64,000 nt of DNA from assembly GCF_051486985.1 (NCBI RefSeq), contig NZ_JAHVDV010000024.1, positions 23,075 to 87,074 on the forward strand, given 5' to 3'. Shown here in pieces: positions 46,601-54,619 of the stretch. The notes under the pieces were generated by a model. It was not told the DNA's origin and made no database searches. It worked only from the letters and a program-made list of their open reading frames with translations. Source of the stretch: CBFFRJ01 sp051486985 (GTDB lineage: Bacteria > Pseudomonadota > Gammaproteobacteria > Enterobacterales > Enterobacteriaceae). Every line of letters begins with the position of its first letter. Within the stretch, counting starts at the first letter, position 1. The position numbers and the translations under genes are program-made.

Positions 46601-47698
46601 GCGGTGAGCAATATCAGCGCGTCCGTCAGCAACGCCAGGAATTCGCCAGCCAACGATGGCAACCCCGATAAGTTTGACGACCTGAGCAACCTCGCAGACG
46701 CCAATAATCTGTCGCCGTTTACCGATAAGGGCTTCGACAGGCTGACCACGCTGCTGGGGGACACCAGTGATACCAGCCGTCTGCGCGCCCTGAGCCGCTC
46801 CAGCTATAAAGCGAACTACAACGACACCATTCGCTCCTCAACCGACTCGCAAAACGCCAGCGGCGTTGAGCTGAATATGGCGTTGAGTGGCGACAGCTAT
46901 CGTATGGACATTGGCAGCACGCCGCTCGGGCAGGATCTGAGTACCCTGGTCGGTGGCGTGAAATGGTCGCCAAAACTGACCAATTATCTGTCGCTTATTT
47001 TCACCGGTGAGCGCCGCGCCATGACCGACAGCCTGCTCTCCTACGTGGGGCTGAAAGATACCTATTCCGGCCAGCGCTGGGGCCAGGTCACCAAAAACGG
47101 CGGCAACCTGCAACTGAGCTATGACGATGGTGACGCGGGCTTCTACGTGGGCGGCGGTGGTTACAGCTACCTCGGTGAAAACGTGGCAAGCAACACCAGC
47201 GTGAATGCCGGAGCCGGGGTTTACCTGCGTCCGTGGCATGACGATTTCCGCCAGCTACAGACCGGCTTAAGCGTCAACTGGATGAACTTCTCCAAAAACC
47301 TGAGCTATTACACCTTCGGCCAGGGGGGCTACTTCAGCCCGCAGAACTACGTCAGCGTGTCGCTGCCGGTCGACTTCTCGCAGAAAATCGACAACTGGAA
47401 GCTGAGCATTGGCGGGTCGGTGGGCTATCAGTCCTATACCCAGGATAAGAGCGACTACTTCCCGAACGATCCCTATGCCCAGAAGATGTTGCAGCAGCTG
47501 GCCGACCTGGGCTTCACCAAAGAAGCGCAGTACAAAAGCTCGTCGCAAAACGGCATTGGTTACACCTTCCGTGGCGGGGTGGATTACAACGTCAATAAAG
47601 ATATGACCGTGGGCGGAAAAGTAGGTTACGACACCTTCGGCAATTACAACGAAAGCACCGCCGGGATCTATTTCCGCTATATGTTGGGAGACAAATAA
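43700..47698 (+). CDS. bcsC: Cellulose export outer-membrane protein BcsC (TPR protein with beta-barrel)
   Basis: BcsC carries cellulose from the periplasm to the cell surface. The 1332-residue protein has a signal peptide (ending GQAQAAQN), then about 20 TPR-like repeats over residues 30-800 (for example DDADALAGMGYIAQRSGDY), a linker and a C-terminal 16-strand-type barrel ending in an aromatic-rich FRYMLGDK. The frame is open from 43559 within bcsB, but the ATG at 43700, 14 bases after bcsB with a GGGTGATAAG leader, begins the signal peptide. TAATG overlap couples it to bcsD. Confidence 0.95.
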   Translation: MTIKTARRLTTLCLSGVLTFGTLGQAQAAQNDAALKALFDQANYWHEKSHDDLAMESLKKVLMVDANNTQAMYLMALWTQQNGDLQTSAQWRARLAQVSPGDAGLQALDNAKQLTQVPQGQLSLARQQARSGNVPAALATWRSMFNGETPPPSLAPEYYLTMAGDKALYPQAVAQLKTFVMQNPQDNAARIALGKMLTWREETRRDGILLLEPMASGSKDADEGLRQALLWLGPQAGDERFYDTWLQRHPQDADVQNYYRKNIGGAAKGAGYTALNSGDASAAKRKFEQVLQTNPDDADALAGMGYIAQRSGDYKAASQYLNRAASQGGDASGERKEQAADAAFYGQLAEAQQTLKEGNISQALALSSPLAQESGERGTAARLFRADVLRQNKDYPQAEQTLRSVLNEQPQNGPARENLYYVLRDQNKTDEAQAVLRTLPASLQQRLAPRAVAGAPGDPIRRQAQQLEASGNTSQAINVLRQGVARVPDDPWLRLDLARLLQKSGQEGEAATVMIPAGREGAGANSLYAAALFASESGAWQQANSLLGRISPASRNGQMRDLSESVNYNLQMATAERYLAQGNMTAASNTLKALANQPPKSPADAGKLARMLARTGDMTGAVALVRDSMKAGVQGNAGDYADQVAVLNQAGLTQEAQTFMSSPEIQSRSTPAQLAGVRNGYVINEADELREKGNYAAAYDMLIRALQSDPQNTDLMFAMGRLYQTGKMNKEAGVLYDYLMTRDSDDQAARVGAIDVALAEDNVQKATTLASGLRSDNSPERMLLLARLEEAKGNHQQAMTYLRNARGKLVGLESGNSTGTPTIGGVLLADNPFTTTSKTATPNSIYGTSLPWQVAQQAREPGSTLPGTTRTDLPMETAQTRTLRQVDEMMQQMDEKNGMWLQGGVEVRGRDGESGTSKLTEAKAPLTWSSSPFGDSRFEFTATPITLSSGSASGDAWRRSGANPLANAVSNISASVSNARNSPANDGNPDKFDDLSNLADANNLSPFTDKGFDRLTTLLGDTSDTSRLRALSRSSYKANYNDTIRSSTDSQNASGVELNMALSGDSYRMDIGSTPLGQDLSTLVGGVKWSPKLTNYLSLIFTGERRAMTDSLLSYVGLKDTYSGQRWGQVTKNGGNLQLSYDDGDAGFYVGGGGYSYLGENVASNTSVNAGAGVYLRPWHDDFRQLQTGLSVNWMNFSKNLSYYTFGQGGYFSPQNYVSVSLPVDFSQKIDNWKLSIGGSVGYQSYTQDKSDYFPNDPYAQKMLQQLADLGFTKEAQYKSSSQNGIGYTFRGGVDYNVNKDMTVGGKVGYDTFGNYNESTAGIYFRYMLGDK

Positions 47699-48177
47699 TG
47701 ACATCGGTAACGGCGAATCCTTTGCTGCATACCTATTTTCAGGGGCAACAGACCCCGGCAGGCTGGTTTGATCTGCTGACCGTGATGATTGATGGCATGG
47801 TACGTAACGTCGGCGAAGCGGAGAGTCAGCCTTTTTTGCGCCAGATGGGCGAGGCAATGGCGGACCGCTTCCCGCTACCGGGTTCTGAGACCGTGGGCGA
47901 GCTGGAAGCGAACATCAATGCGAAGCTGGCACAGTTCAACTGGGGCTTTATCGATATCGAAGCCAGTGAGACCGGCATGAGCTTCCACCACCAGGCGCTG
48001 CCCGTCTCCCGCGATGAAAACAGCCAGACCCGTTGGTGCTACGCTTTTTGCGCCATACTTGAGGGGCTCTATTCCCGCTGGCTGCTGGGCCAGGGCGGCG
48101 GTTCGCACGTCGCCTTCAGCCGTGAGCGCCTTTATTCCGTGTCGGACGTGACGTTCCGCTACGCTAACCCACAATGA
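47698..48177 (+). CDS. bcsD: Cellulose biosynthesis protein BcsD
   Basis: A 159-residue protein matching BcsD (AxCeSD), a periplasmic octameric ring that helps crystallise and order glucan chains in Komagataeibacter. Recognisable segments are QTPAGWFDLLTVMIDGM, FNWGFIDIEASE and the C-terminal AILEGLYSRWLLGQGGG. BcsD marks class I bcs operons; E. coli's class II operon has bcsE, bcsF and bcsG instead, and none of these is visible here. It overlaps bcsZ by ATGA. Confidence 0.92.
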   Translation: MTSVTANPLLHTYFQGQQTPAGWFDLLTVMIDGMVRNVGEAESQPFLRQMGEAMADRFPLPGSETVGELEANINAKLAQFNWGFIDIEASETGMSFHHQALPVSRDENSQTRWCYAFCAILEGLYSRWLLGQGGGSHVAFSRERLYSVSDVTFRYANPQ

Positions 48178-49181
48178 GTCTGTTTATGTTTAAACGCGTG
48201 ATACCTGCAATGGTGATGATGGTGAGTGTGCTGTTTTCGTCGTTCGCCTCGGCGGGGCAAGCCTGGGACACCTACAAAGCCCGTTTCCTGATGCCGGATG
48301 GCCGTATTGTGGACACCGGCAATAACAATGTCTCTCACTCGGAAGGTCAGAGCTACGGCATGCTGATGGCGGTCGTCAACAATGACAAGGCCGCCTTTGA
48401 CAGCATCTGGGGCTGGACCAACAAGACCTTGAGAAACAAAGACAACGGTCTGTTTTACTGGCGTTATAACCCGGTTGAAGCCGACCCGATCGTTGATAAA
48501 AACGATGCCACCGACGGCGATGCGGTAATCGCCTGGGCGCTGTTAAAAGCCAGCCAGCGCTGGAATGACAACAGCTACGCCACAGCGTCTGACGCCATTA
48601 CCCAGGCGCTCATCAAGCATACGGTGATTAACTTTGCAGGCTACCGGGTGATGCTGCCAGGGGCGAAAGGCTTTAACCTCAACAGCTATGTGAACCTGAA
48701 CCCGTCCTATTTCATCTTCCCGGCGTGGCAGGACTTTGCCAGCCGCAGTCATTTGACCGTGTGGCGTGACCTGATTCGCGATGGCTCTACGCTGCTTGGC
48801 AAGATGAGCTTTGGTCAGTCGCGCCTGCCCACCGACTGGGTGGCGCTCTCCGCCGATGGCAAACTGACGCCCGCCAAAGAGTGGCCGCCGCGCACAAGCT
48901 ACGACGCCATCCGCGTTCCGCTCTATATCGCCTGGTGGAACCCACAGAGCACACTGCTCACCCCGTGGCGCGCCTGGTGGCAGGGCTACAACCGCAGCCG
49001 CACCCCGGCGTGGGTGAACGTGACCACTAACGACACCGCGCCCTACAACATGAACGACGGCCTGCTGGCCGTGCGTGATTTGGTGCTGAATGAACCCGTG
49101 AGCGAACCGCAGATCACGGCGCAGGATGACTACTACTCAGCGAGCCTGAAGATGCTGGTCTGGGTATCGCAGCAGAAGTAG
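48174..49181 (+). CDS. bcsZ: Endo-beta-1,4-glucanase BcsZ (glycoside hydrolase family 8)
   Basis: A 335-residue periplasmic cellulase with a signal peptide (MVMMVSVLFSSFASAGQ). The GH8 catalytic acid lies in VSHSEGQSYGMLMA (Glu), the second catalytic Asp is in NDATDGDAVIAWAL, and WWPPRTSYDAIRVP-type substrate segments follow. It trims or clears misplaced glucan during synthesis and is a standard partner of the synthase. It is the last gene of bcsOQABCDZ. An internal ATG at 48186 is another possible start. Confidence 0.94.
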   Translation: MSLFMFKRVIPAMVMMVSVLFSSFASAGQAWDTYKARFLMPDGRIVDTGNNNVSHSEGQSYGMLMAVVNNDKAAFDSIWGWTNKTLRNKDNGLFYWRYNPVEADPIVDKNDATDGDAVIAWALLKASQRWNDNSYATASDAITQALIKHTVINFAGYRVMLPGAKGFNLNSYVNLNPSYFIFPAWQDFASRSHLTVWRDLIRDGSTLLGKMSFGQSRLPTDWVALSADGKLTPAKEWPPRTSYDAIRVPLYIAWWNPQSTLLTPWRAWWQGYNRSRTPAWVNVTTNDTAPYNMNDGLLAVRDLVLNEPVSEPQITAQDDYYSASLKMLVWVSQQK

Positions 49182-49204
49182 TGTTGGTTTTGTGGGGTTT
49201 GGAG

Positions 49205-49370
49205 CCCTCACCCTAACCCTCTCCCCATAGGGGAGAGGGGACTGTCTTGTGCGGTTTGTAGCTAAATAGATCAGCCTCGACAGACTTTGATTTTCTGCCC
49301 TATCTGGCGCAGAACTGCACGGAACCGATTTTCCCCCTCGCCCCTTTGGGGAGAGGGCCGGGGTGAGAGG
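49205..49370. repeat. Inverted pair of palindromic intergenic repeats (BIME-like)
   Basis: Two related GC-rich palindromes face each other: 49205-49240 (CCCTCACCCTAACCCTCTCC then a GGGGAGAGG arm) and 49333-49370 (CCCCTCGCCCC then GGGGAGAGGGCCGGGGTGAG). They are separated by 92 bases of unremarkable sequence, between convergent bcsZ and yicI. The same palindrome family recurs at 62779 and 63027. Confidence 0.75.
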
Positions 49371-49375
49371 AAACC

Positions 49376-51694
49376 TTACAATTGCACCCGAATCTCACCG
49401 CCCTGCGGCGTAATCACCACGCCCCATTCGCTACCCGACTGCGAGCCGCCCTGCACGCCCGCCACCTTAGCAACATTACGCAGGCACAGCGACCAGTTGC
49501 TCGCTTCGCCTTCGCTCTGCACGCTTATCACCCCGACCTCGCGTTTCGCCCGTAAACGGAACTGCACCTTACCCTGCGCATCCGGCACTTCGCACATTGC
49601 TTCGTGCCCGTCCTCCAGCGCAAACAACTGGAATGCCGTGCCTTCATGCCAGGCGTAGTCCGGCTTCTGGTCGTTCTCACCGAGCGCCAGCAGCGTGTTG
49701 CCGCGCACGTACACCGGCAGGCTTTGCATATCATGAACCTGCTTATGCCAGCGGCTGCCCTGTACTTCGTCGTTGTGCCACAGGTGCGTCCAGCGCCCTT
49801 CCGGCAGGTAAAACTGCACATCGCCCGCTTCGCTGAACACCGGGGCCACCAGCACGCTGTCGCCGAGCATGTACTGGCGGTCGAGGTAGTCGCAGGCCGG
49901 GTCATCCGGGAACTCCAGCATCATGGCGCGCAGCATCGGCGTACCGCACTCGTTGGCTTTCGCCGCCTGACGATAGAGATACGGCATCATCCGGCACTTC
50001 AGCTCGGTAAAGTGACGCACCACGTCGCAGGACTCTTCATCGTAGGCCCACGGCACCCGGTAGGATTTGCTACCGTGCAGGCGACTGTGGCTGGAGAGCA
50101 ACCCGAACGCGCACCAGCGCTTGTAAACATCCGCCGGCGCGGTGTTCTCAAAGCCGCCGATGTCGTGGCTCCAGAAACCAAAACCAGACAGCCCAATCGA
50201 CAACCCGCCGCGCAGGCTTTCAGCCATCGATTCATAGTTGGCGTAGCAGTCCCCGCCCCAGTGCACCGGGAACTGTTGTGCGCCGACGGATGCCGAACGC
50301 GCAAACAGCACCGCCTCTTCCTCGCCTACGGTCTCTTTGAGCACGTTCCACACCAATTCGTTGTAGATGTACGCATAATGGTTGTGCATTTTCTGCGGAT
50401 CGGAACCATCATGCCAAACCACATCCGTCGGAATACGCTCACCGAAGTCGGTTTTAAAGCAGTCGACGCCGATATCCACCAGCCCTTTCAGCTTGTCGGC
50501 ATACCATTTACAGGCGTCCGGGTTAGTGAAGTCATAAATCGCCAGCCCAGGCTGCCACTTGTCCCACTGCCAGAGCGAACCGTCCGGGCGCTTGAGCAGG
50601 TAGCCTTTCTCTTTCAGCTCCTTAAAGACCGGGGATTTCTGCCCGATGTAAGGGTTGATCCAGACGCAGACTTTCAGCCCTTTGTCCTTCAGGCGGCGAA
50701 TCATCCCTTTCGGGTCCGGGAAGGTCACCGGGTCCCATTCAAAGTCGCACCACTGGAAGGCTTTCATCCAGAAGCAGTCAAAGTGGAAGACGTGCAGCGG
50801 CAGGTTGCGCTCCGCCATGCCGTCGATAAAGCTGTTCACCGTCGCTTCGTCGTAATTGGTGGTGAACGAGGTGGTGAGCCACAGGCCGAAGGACCACGCA
50901 GGGGGTAAAGCAGGTCGCCCGGTGAACTGCGTGTAGCGGTTGAGCACCTCTTTCGGCGTCGGGCCGTCGATCACGAAGTACTCCAGGTACTCGCCTTCCA
51001 CGCTGAACTGCACTTTGGAGACTTTTTCGGAGCCGATTTCAAAGGAGACGTTTTCCGGGTGGTTCACCAGCACTCCATAGCCGCGGTTGGTGAGGTAGAA
51101 CGGGATATTCTTGTACGACTGCTCGGTGCTGGTGCCGCCGTCGCGGTTCCAGGTTTCCACCGTCTGGCCGTTACGCACCAGCGCGGTAAAGCGCTCGCCG
51201 AGGCCATACACCGTCTCGCCCACACCCAAATCCAGGCGCTCGAACATGTAGTTGCGCACGCTGTTGCCGTCCTGCACATAGCCGTTGTTTTTCGCCTGGC
51301 TGCCGGTAATGCGCACGCCGCTACGCAGAAAATCCAGCGACCAGAATTCGCCTTTGGTGACCCGCACGCTGAGGTTGCCGCTTTTCAGCTCGGCAAATGC
51401 AGCGGTGTTTTGCATCTCTGTTTTTACATCGCTCAGGACGTTGAGCGGATAGTGCGGGCCGTTATCGAGCGCCCCCTGGAAGTGCTCAATGCGCACACCC
51501 ACCACACCTTCCTGCGGCGAGAAGAAACGCAGAGTGAAAAGCGGCGTGTCCAGTTGCCAGGTGCGCTCGCGCACATCACGCGGCGCGGCGTGAACCACCA
51601 TCTCATTCCCCTGCTGCTCCACGTCGAACACCTGAATGGGGTGGATGAGGTTCAGCCCAGGCTGAATAAGCCAGTTTCCATCACTGATTTTCAT
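49376..51694 (-). CDS. yicI: Alpha-xylosidase YicI (glycoside hydrolase family 31)
   Basis: YicI releases alpha-xylose from the non-reducing end of isoprimeverose-type oligosaccharides in the cytoplasm. The 772-residue protein, same length as E. coli YicI, has the GH31 nucleophile motif CFKTDFGERIP (Asp near 416) and the SHDIGGF segment; the acid/base Asp is expected near residue 482. It follows yicJ by 12 bases on the minus strand, so importer and hydrolase form one operon. Confidence 0.96.
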   Translation of the reverse strand: MKISDGNWLIQPGLNLIHPIQVFDVEQQGNEMVVHAAPRDVRERTWQLDTPLFTLRFFSPQEGVVGVRIEHFQGALDNGPHYPLNVLSDVKTEMQNTAAFAELKSGNLSVRVTKGEFWSLDFLRSGVRITGSQAKNNGYVQDGNSVRNYMFERLDLGVGETVYGLGERFTALVRNGQTVETWNRDGGTSTEQSYKNIPFYLTNRGYGVLVNHPENVSFEIGSEKVSKVQFSVEGEYLEYFVIDGPTPKEVLNRYTQFTGRPALPPAWSFGLWLTTSFTTNYDEATVNSFIDGMAERNLPLHVFHFDCFWMKAFQWCDFEWDPVTFPDPKGMIRRLKDKGLKVCVWINPYIGQKSPVFKELKEKGYLLKRPDGSLWQWDKWQPGLAIYDFTNPDACKWYADKLKGLVDIGVDCFKTDFGERIPTDVVWHDGSDPQKMHNHYAYIYNELVWNVLKETVGEEEAVLFARSASVGAQQFPVHWGGDCYANYESMAESLRGGLSIGLSGFGFWSHDIGGFENTAPADVYKRWCAFGLLSSHSRLHGSKSYRVPWAYDEESCDVVRHFTELKCRMMPYLYRQAAKANECGTPMLRAMMLEFPDDPACDYLDRQYMLGDSVLVAPVFSEAGDVQFYLPEGRWTHLWHNDEVQGSRWHKQVHDMQSLPVYVRGNTLLALGENDQKPDYAWHEGTAFQLFALEDGHEAMCEVPDAQGKVQFRLRAKREVGVISVQSEGEASNWSLCLRNVAKVAGVQGGSQSGSEWGVVITPQGGEIRVQL

Positions 51695-51706
51695 AACAAT
51701 GTCCTC

Positions 51707-53101
51707 TTAGTTTTGAAATTCTTTGTTCGCTGACACGTCCGCAAAATCCTGCTCGTTGCGACGCGCACCCTGCGCCAGTTCCGCCATCATCTTGATGAGG
51801 AACGGGGTTTTCAGCGTGTAGAAGCGTTTGGCGATAATCGCGCTCAGCAGGTAGCAGATGGCCGGAACAATGGTGAACAGGGCAATGATGATGCTGATGG
51901 TGGTGCTGTTCTGGCTGCTGGCCGCCGCGTCGTAACCGCCGCCTGCAAGCATCCAGCCAATCAGCGCGCCACCAAGGGCGAGGCCCAGTTTGAGCACGAA
52001 CAGGGTGCCCGCAAAGCTGATGCCGGTGAGGCGTTTACCGTTGCGCCATTCGCCGTAGTCGACGGTGTCGGACATCATCACCCACTGAATCGGGGTCACA
52101 AGCTGGTGCAGCACACCAATCACGAAGATAAAGATGAACATGGTGATGTTGGCGGTCACTGGCACGAAGAACATCGCCAGGCTGACCACCGCCAGCGCGG
52201 CGTTGGTCCACCAGAAGACGCTGACTTTGCACTTCCAGTCGGTGAGCGGTTTTGCCAGCGCGGAGCCAATCAGGTTGCCCACGCAGTAGGTGGTGAGGAA
52301 CAGGGTGAAGATGCCCGCGGAGCCCATAATCCAAGTGCAGTAATACATCATCGCGCCGCCGCGCACGCAGACGGCGAGGATGTTGAGGATGGTGAGCAGG
52401 CCGACGATGCGCCACTGGTCGTTCTGCCAGATGTCGCGCAGATCTTCACGCATCGGCGTGGTGCTCGGCGGCACCTGGATGCGTTCTTTGGTGGTGAAGA
52501 AGCAGAATGCAAGCATCATAAAGGCAACCACCGAGAGCACCGCAATGCCGCCCTGGAAGCCGAAGGCTTTGTCATCGCCGCCAATGAGGTTGACCAGCGG
52601 CATCATCAGCACGGTGGAGAGCATGCCGCCCGCCGTCGCCAGCACGAAGCGCCAGGATTGCAGGGAGATGCGCTGTTTCGGGTCGTCGGTAATCACACCG
52701 CCCAGCGCGCAGTACGGGATGTTGACCACGGTGTAGAGCAACGTCAGCAACGTGTAGGTGACGGCGGCGTAAATCAGTTTGCCGCTCTGGCTGAGGTCCG
52801 GAGTGCTGTAGGCCAGCACGCACACCAGGCCAAACGGAATGGCACCGAACAGTATCCACGGGCGGAATTTCCCCCAGCGGCTGCGGGTGCGGTCGGCAAT
52901 CAGCCCCATGCAGGGGTCGGAGATGGCGTCCAGCGCACGCGCCAGCAGGAACATGGTGCCCACAAACCCGGCGGGAATGCCGAAGATATCGGTATAGAAG
53001 AACATCATGTAGAGCATGACGTTATCGAAGATGATGTGGCTGGCGGCGTCACCCATGCCGTAACCAATTTTTTCCTTCACTGAGATGATGTGCGAGTTCA
53101 T
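51707..53101 (-). CDS. yicJ: GPH-family glycoside:cation symporter YicJ
   Basis: A 464-residue membrane protein with about 12 segments and the glycoside-pentoside-hexuronide signatures GYGMGDAASHIIFD near the start and LIADRTRSRWGKFRPWI in the first loop. It probably imports an alpha-xyloside (isoprimeverose-like) for YicI; the substrate is inferred from the operon. The start ATG at 53101 lies in a 285-bp spacer shared with divergent selC. Confidence 0.93.
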   Translation of the reverse strand: MNSHIISVKEKIGYGMGDAASHIIFDNVMLYMMFFYTDIFGIPAGFVGTMFLLARALDAISDPCMGLIADRTRSRWGKFRPWILFGAIPFGLVCVLAYSTPDLSQSGKLIYAAVTYTLLTLLYTVVNIPYCALGGVITDDPKQRISLQSWRFVLATAGGMLSTVLMMPLVNLIGGDDKAFGFQGGIAVLSVVAFMMLAFCFFTTKERIQVPPSTTPMREDLRDIWQNDQWRIVGLLTILNILAVCVRGGAMMYYCTWIMGSAGIFTLFLTTYCVGNLIGSALAKPLTDWKCKVSVFWWTNAALAVVSLAMFFVPVTANITMFIFIFVIGVLHQLVTPIQWVMMSDTVDYGEWRNGKRLTGISFAGTLFVLKLGLALGGALIGWMLAGGGYDAAASSQNSTTISIIIALFTIVPAICYLLSAIIAKRFYTLKTPFLIKMMAELAQGARRNEQDFADVSANKEFQN

Positions 53102-53386
53102 GAAGATTCCTTACGCGCAAAGGTGCGCTGAGAATGGTTCTGAACGTTGTAAACCATCACCTTTTACGCAGGAATTGCGTTTTCTGGTTATCAAATTACG
53201 ATTCTTGTTTTCTGTGATCGTGGTTCCGCAATTACCCAGAAAATGGTAACTCGCGGAAAAGGTAAGGATTTATCTCAAACGAGGGGAAATTCGCGAAGCA
53301 GAGCGAGAAAAAAGTGTGATGGGGGATATGGTTAGCACTTGAAAGTGGCTATAATGCGCCCCGCCTCCATGTAGCAATCGAGGCGC

Positions 53387-53481
53387 GGAAGATCGTCGTC
53401 TCCGGTGAGGCGGCTGGACTTCAAATCCAGATGGGGTCGCCAGCGATCCCGGGCAGGTTCGACTCCTGTGATCTTCCGCCA
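53387..53481 (+). tRNA. selC: tRNA-Sec (anticodon TCA)
   Basis: A 95-base gene beginning GGAAGATCGTCGTCTCCGG and ending TGATCTTCCGCCA with encoded CCA. It has the long acceptor and variable arms of selenocysteine tRNA and the anticodon loop GGACTTCAAATCC, anticodon TCA. It differs from E. coli selC at only a few positions, with compensated changes in the variable arm. A TATAAT at 53350-53355 and GC-rich discriminator lie upstream. The 3' end is a known integration site for genomic islands in enterobacteria. Confidence 0.97.
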
Positions 53482-53523
53482 GTTTGTCTATATGCTTATT
53501 TAAATCCGTTTTTAATCATACAG

Positions 53524-53540
53524 TTAAGATTAAATCTTAA
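53524..53540. promoter_or_regulatory. Inverted repeat after selC
   Basis: TTAAGAT, a TAA centre and ATCTTAA form a perfect 7-bp inverted repeat 43 bases after selC. It could be an operator for the accessory genes or a weak selC terminator; the sequence alone does not decide. The rest of 53482-53732 is AT-rich, with no gene. Confidence 0.4.
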
Positions 53541-53732
53541 TTCCTCTGCTTCCTCCACGCCGCTAGTACTTTCAATATTGCCTAATTTCATATGTTGGAA
53601 GCATTAGCAGAAATCATTAAAAAAAGTGTACGAGTTAATTGTAATAGTGCACTATATTTAGAAGAATAAATTGATATGAAAAATTTGGCCATAATCAATA
53701 TGGTATATTACATCAGTCAGAGATTAGCTTAA

Positions 53733-54599
53733 ATGAGTACGTCAGATTTAAAAGTGCTAAATGGCGTTTTTTCTAAAAATTTCATTAACCTTTTGATTGA
53801 TGATCCAGTTTGTGCTTTATGGAAACTGAAAGCACTCACCCTAAAATTTAATATAGTATTAAATGAAAACACACCGCTGATCTCTTGTTCTTTAGATGGG
53901 ATTTATAAAAAAATGCTCAAAGAATATAGAACTGAGTATATTTATAAAAATGCAATTGCTGAAAAAATAGTTAAAGGAAAGCATAAGTTATCTAAAAATT
54001 GCTATTTTGATACTGAGTTTAGAGTTAACTCTTCAATCGCGGATGTAATAATATCTAATGGTACCACTGTAGCATATGAGATAAAAACTGAATATGATTC
54101 ATTTACCAGATTATTCAATCAGTTATCAGATTACTCTAAGGTTTTCGATAAGGTTTATGTCGTAATGCCCGACCATAAATATGAACTTTGGTCAAGTAAC
54201 ATAGATCCTGAATATGGTATAATGACATTGAGTAAAAGCTACACATTAAAAACAAAAAGAGAAGCCCAAAGTAATATATCAAAACTTGACAAGAGTTTGA
54301 TATTTTCATGTTTGAGAAGAGATGAATACATTAATATATTCAAAACAGGAACAAATACAAACGAAATTAACGTCAAACCTATTGACGTAAAAAAAACCTG
54401 TAAAGATTATTTTCTAACACTCAGTAATGAAAAGGCTCATGACTACTTCAATGAATGCCTTAAAAAAAGAAATCTTGAAAGAGAATTACTTTCTCTTTCA
54501 GATTGCATCCCCAACTCTTTAACATCTGTAGTATTAACTACCTCTTTATCTAATAAAAGAAAAGGATTGTTAATTGATGCATTGATAGGGAATAATTGA
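53733..54599 (+). CDS. sce7726 family protein with PD-(D/E)XK-like motif
   Basis: A 288-residue protein matching the sce7726 family. The nuclease-like core is visible as EFRVNSSIADVIISNG followed by VAYEIKTEYDSF (Asp104, Glu116 and Lys118), with NQLSDYSKVFDKVYVV supplying the following conserved Gln and Tyr. Whether it cuts DNA or has only a structural PD-(D/E)XK fold is unknown. It is followed after 20 bases by an sce7725-like frame, the usual partner. The gene is strongly AT-rich compared with yicJ and selC's neighbours, which suggests transfer. No signal peptide or membrane segment is visible. Confidence 0.75.
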   Translation: MSTSDLKVLNGVFSKNFINLLIDDPVCALWKLKALTLKFNIVLNENTPLISCSLDGIYKKMLKEYRTEYIYKNAIAEKIVKGKHKLSKNCYFDTEFRVNSSIADVIISNGTTVAYEIKTEYDSFTRLFNQLSDYSKVFDKVYVVMPDHKYELWSSNIDPEYGIMTLSKSYTLKTKREAQSNISKLDKSLIFSCLRRDEYINIFKTGTNTNEINVKPIDVKKTCKDYFLTLSNEKAHDYFNECLKKRNLERELLSLSDCIPNSLTSVVLTTSLSNKRKGLLIDALIGNN

Positions 54600-54619
54600 C
54601 ATTAAATCTGGAGGATTTT

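Noticed and set aside
52106..53083. 325-codon + strand frame opposite yicJ, and 434-codon frame at 49604-50908 opposite yicI
   Set aside because: Long antisense frames in GC-rich coding DNA with His/Arg/Gln-rich composition; yicI and yicJ on the other strand are clearly the genes.
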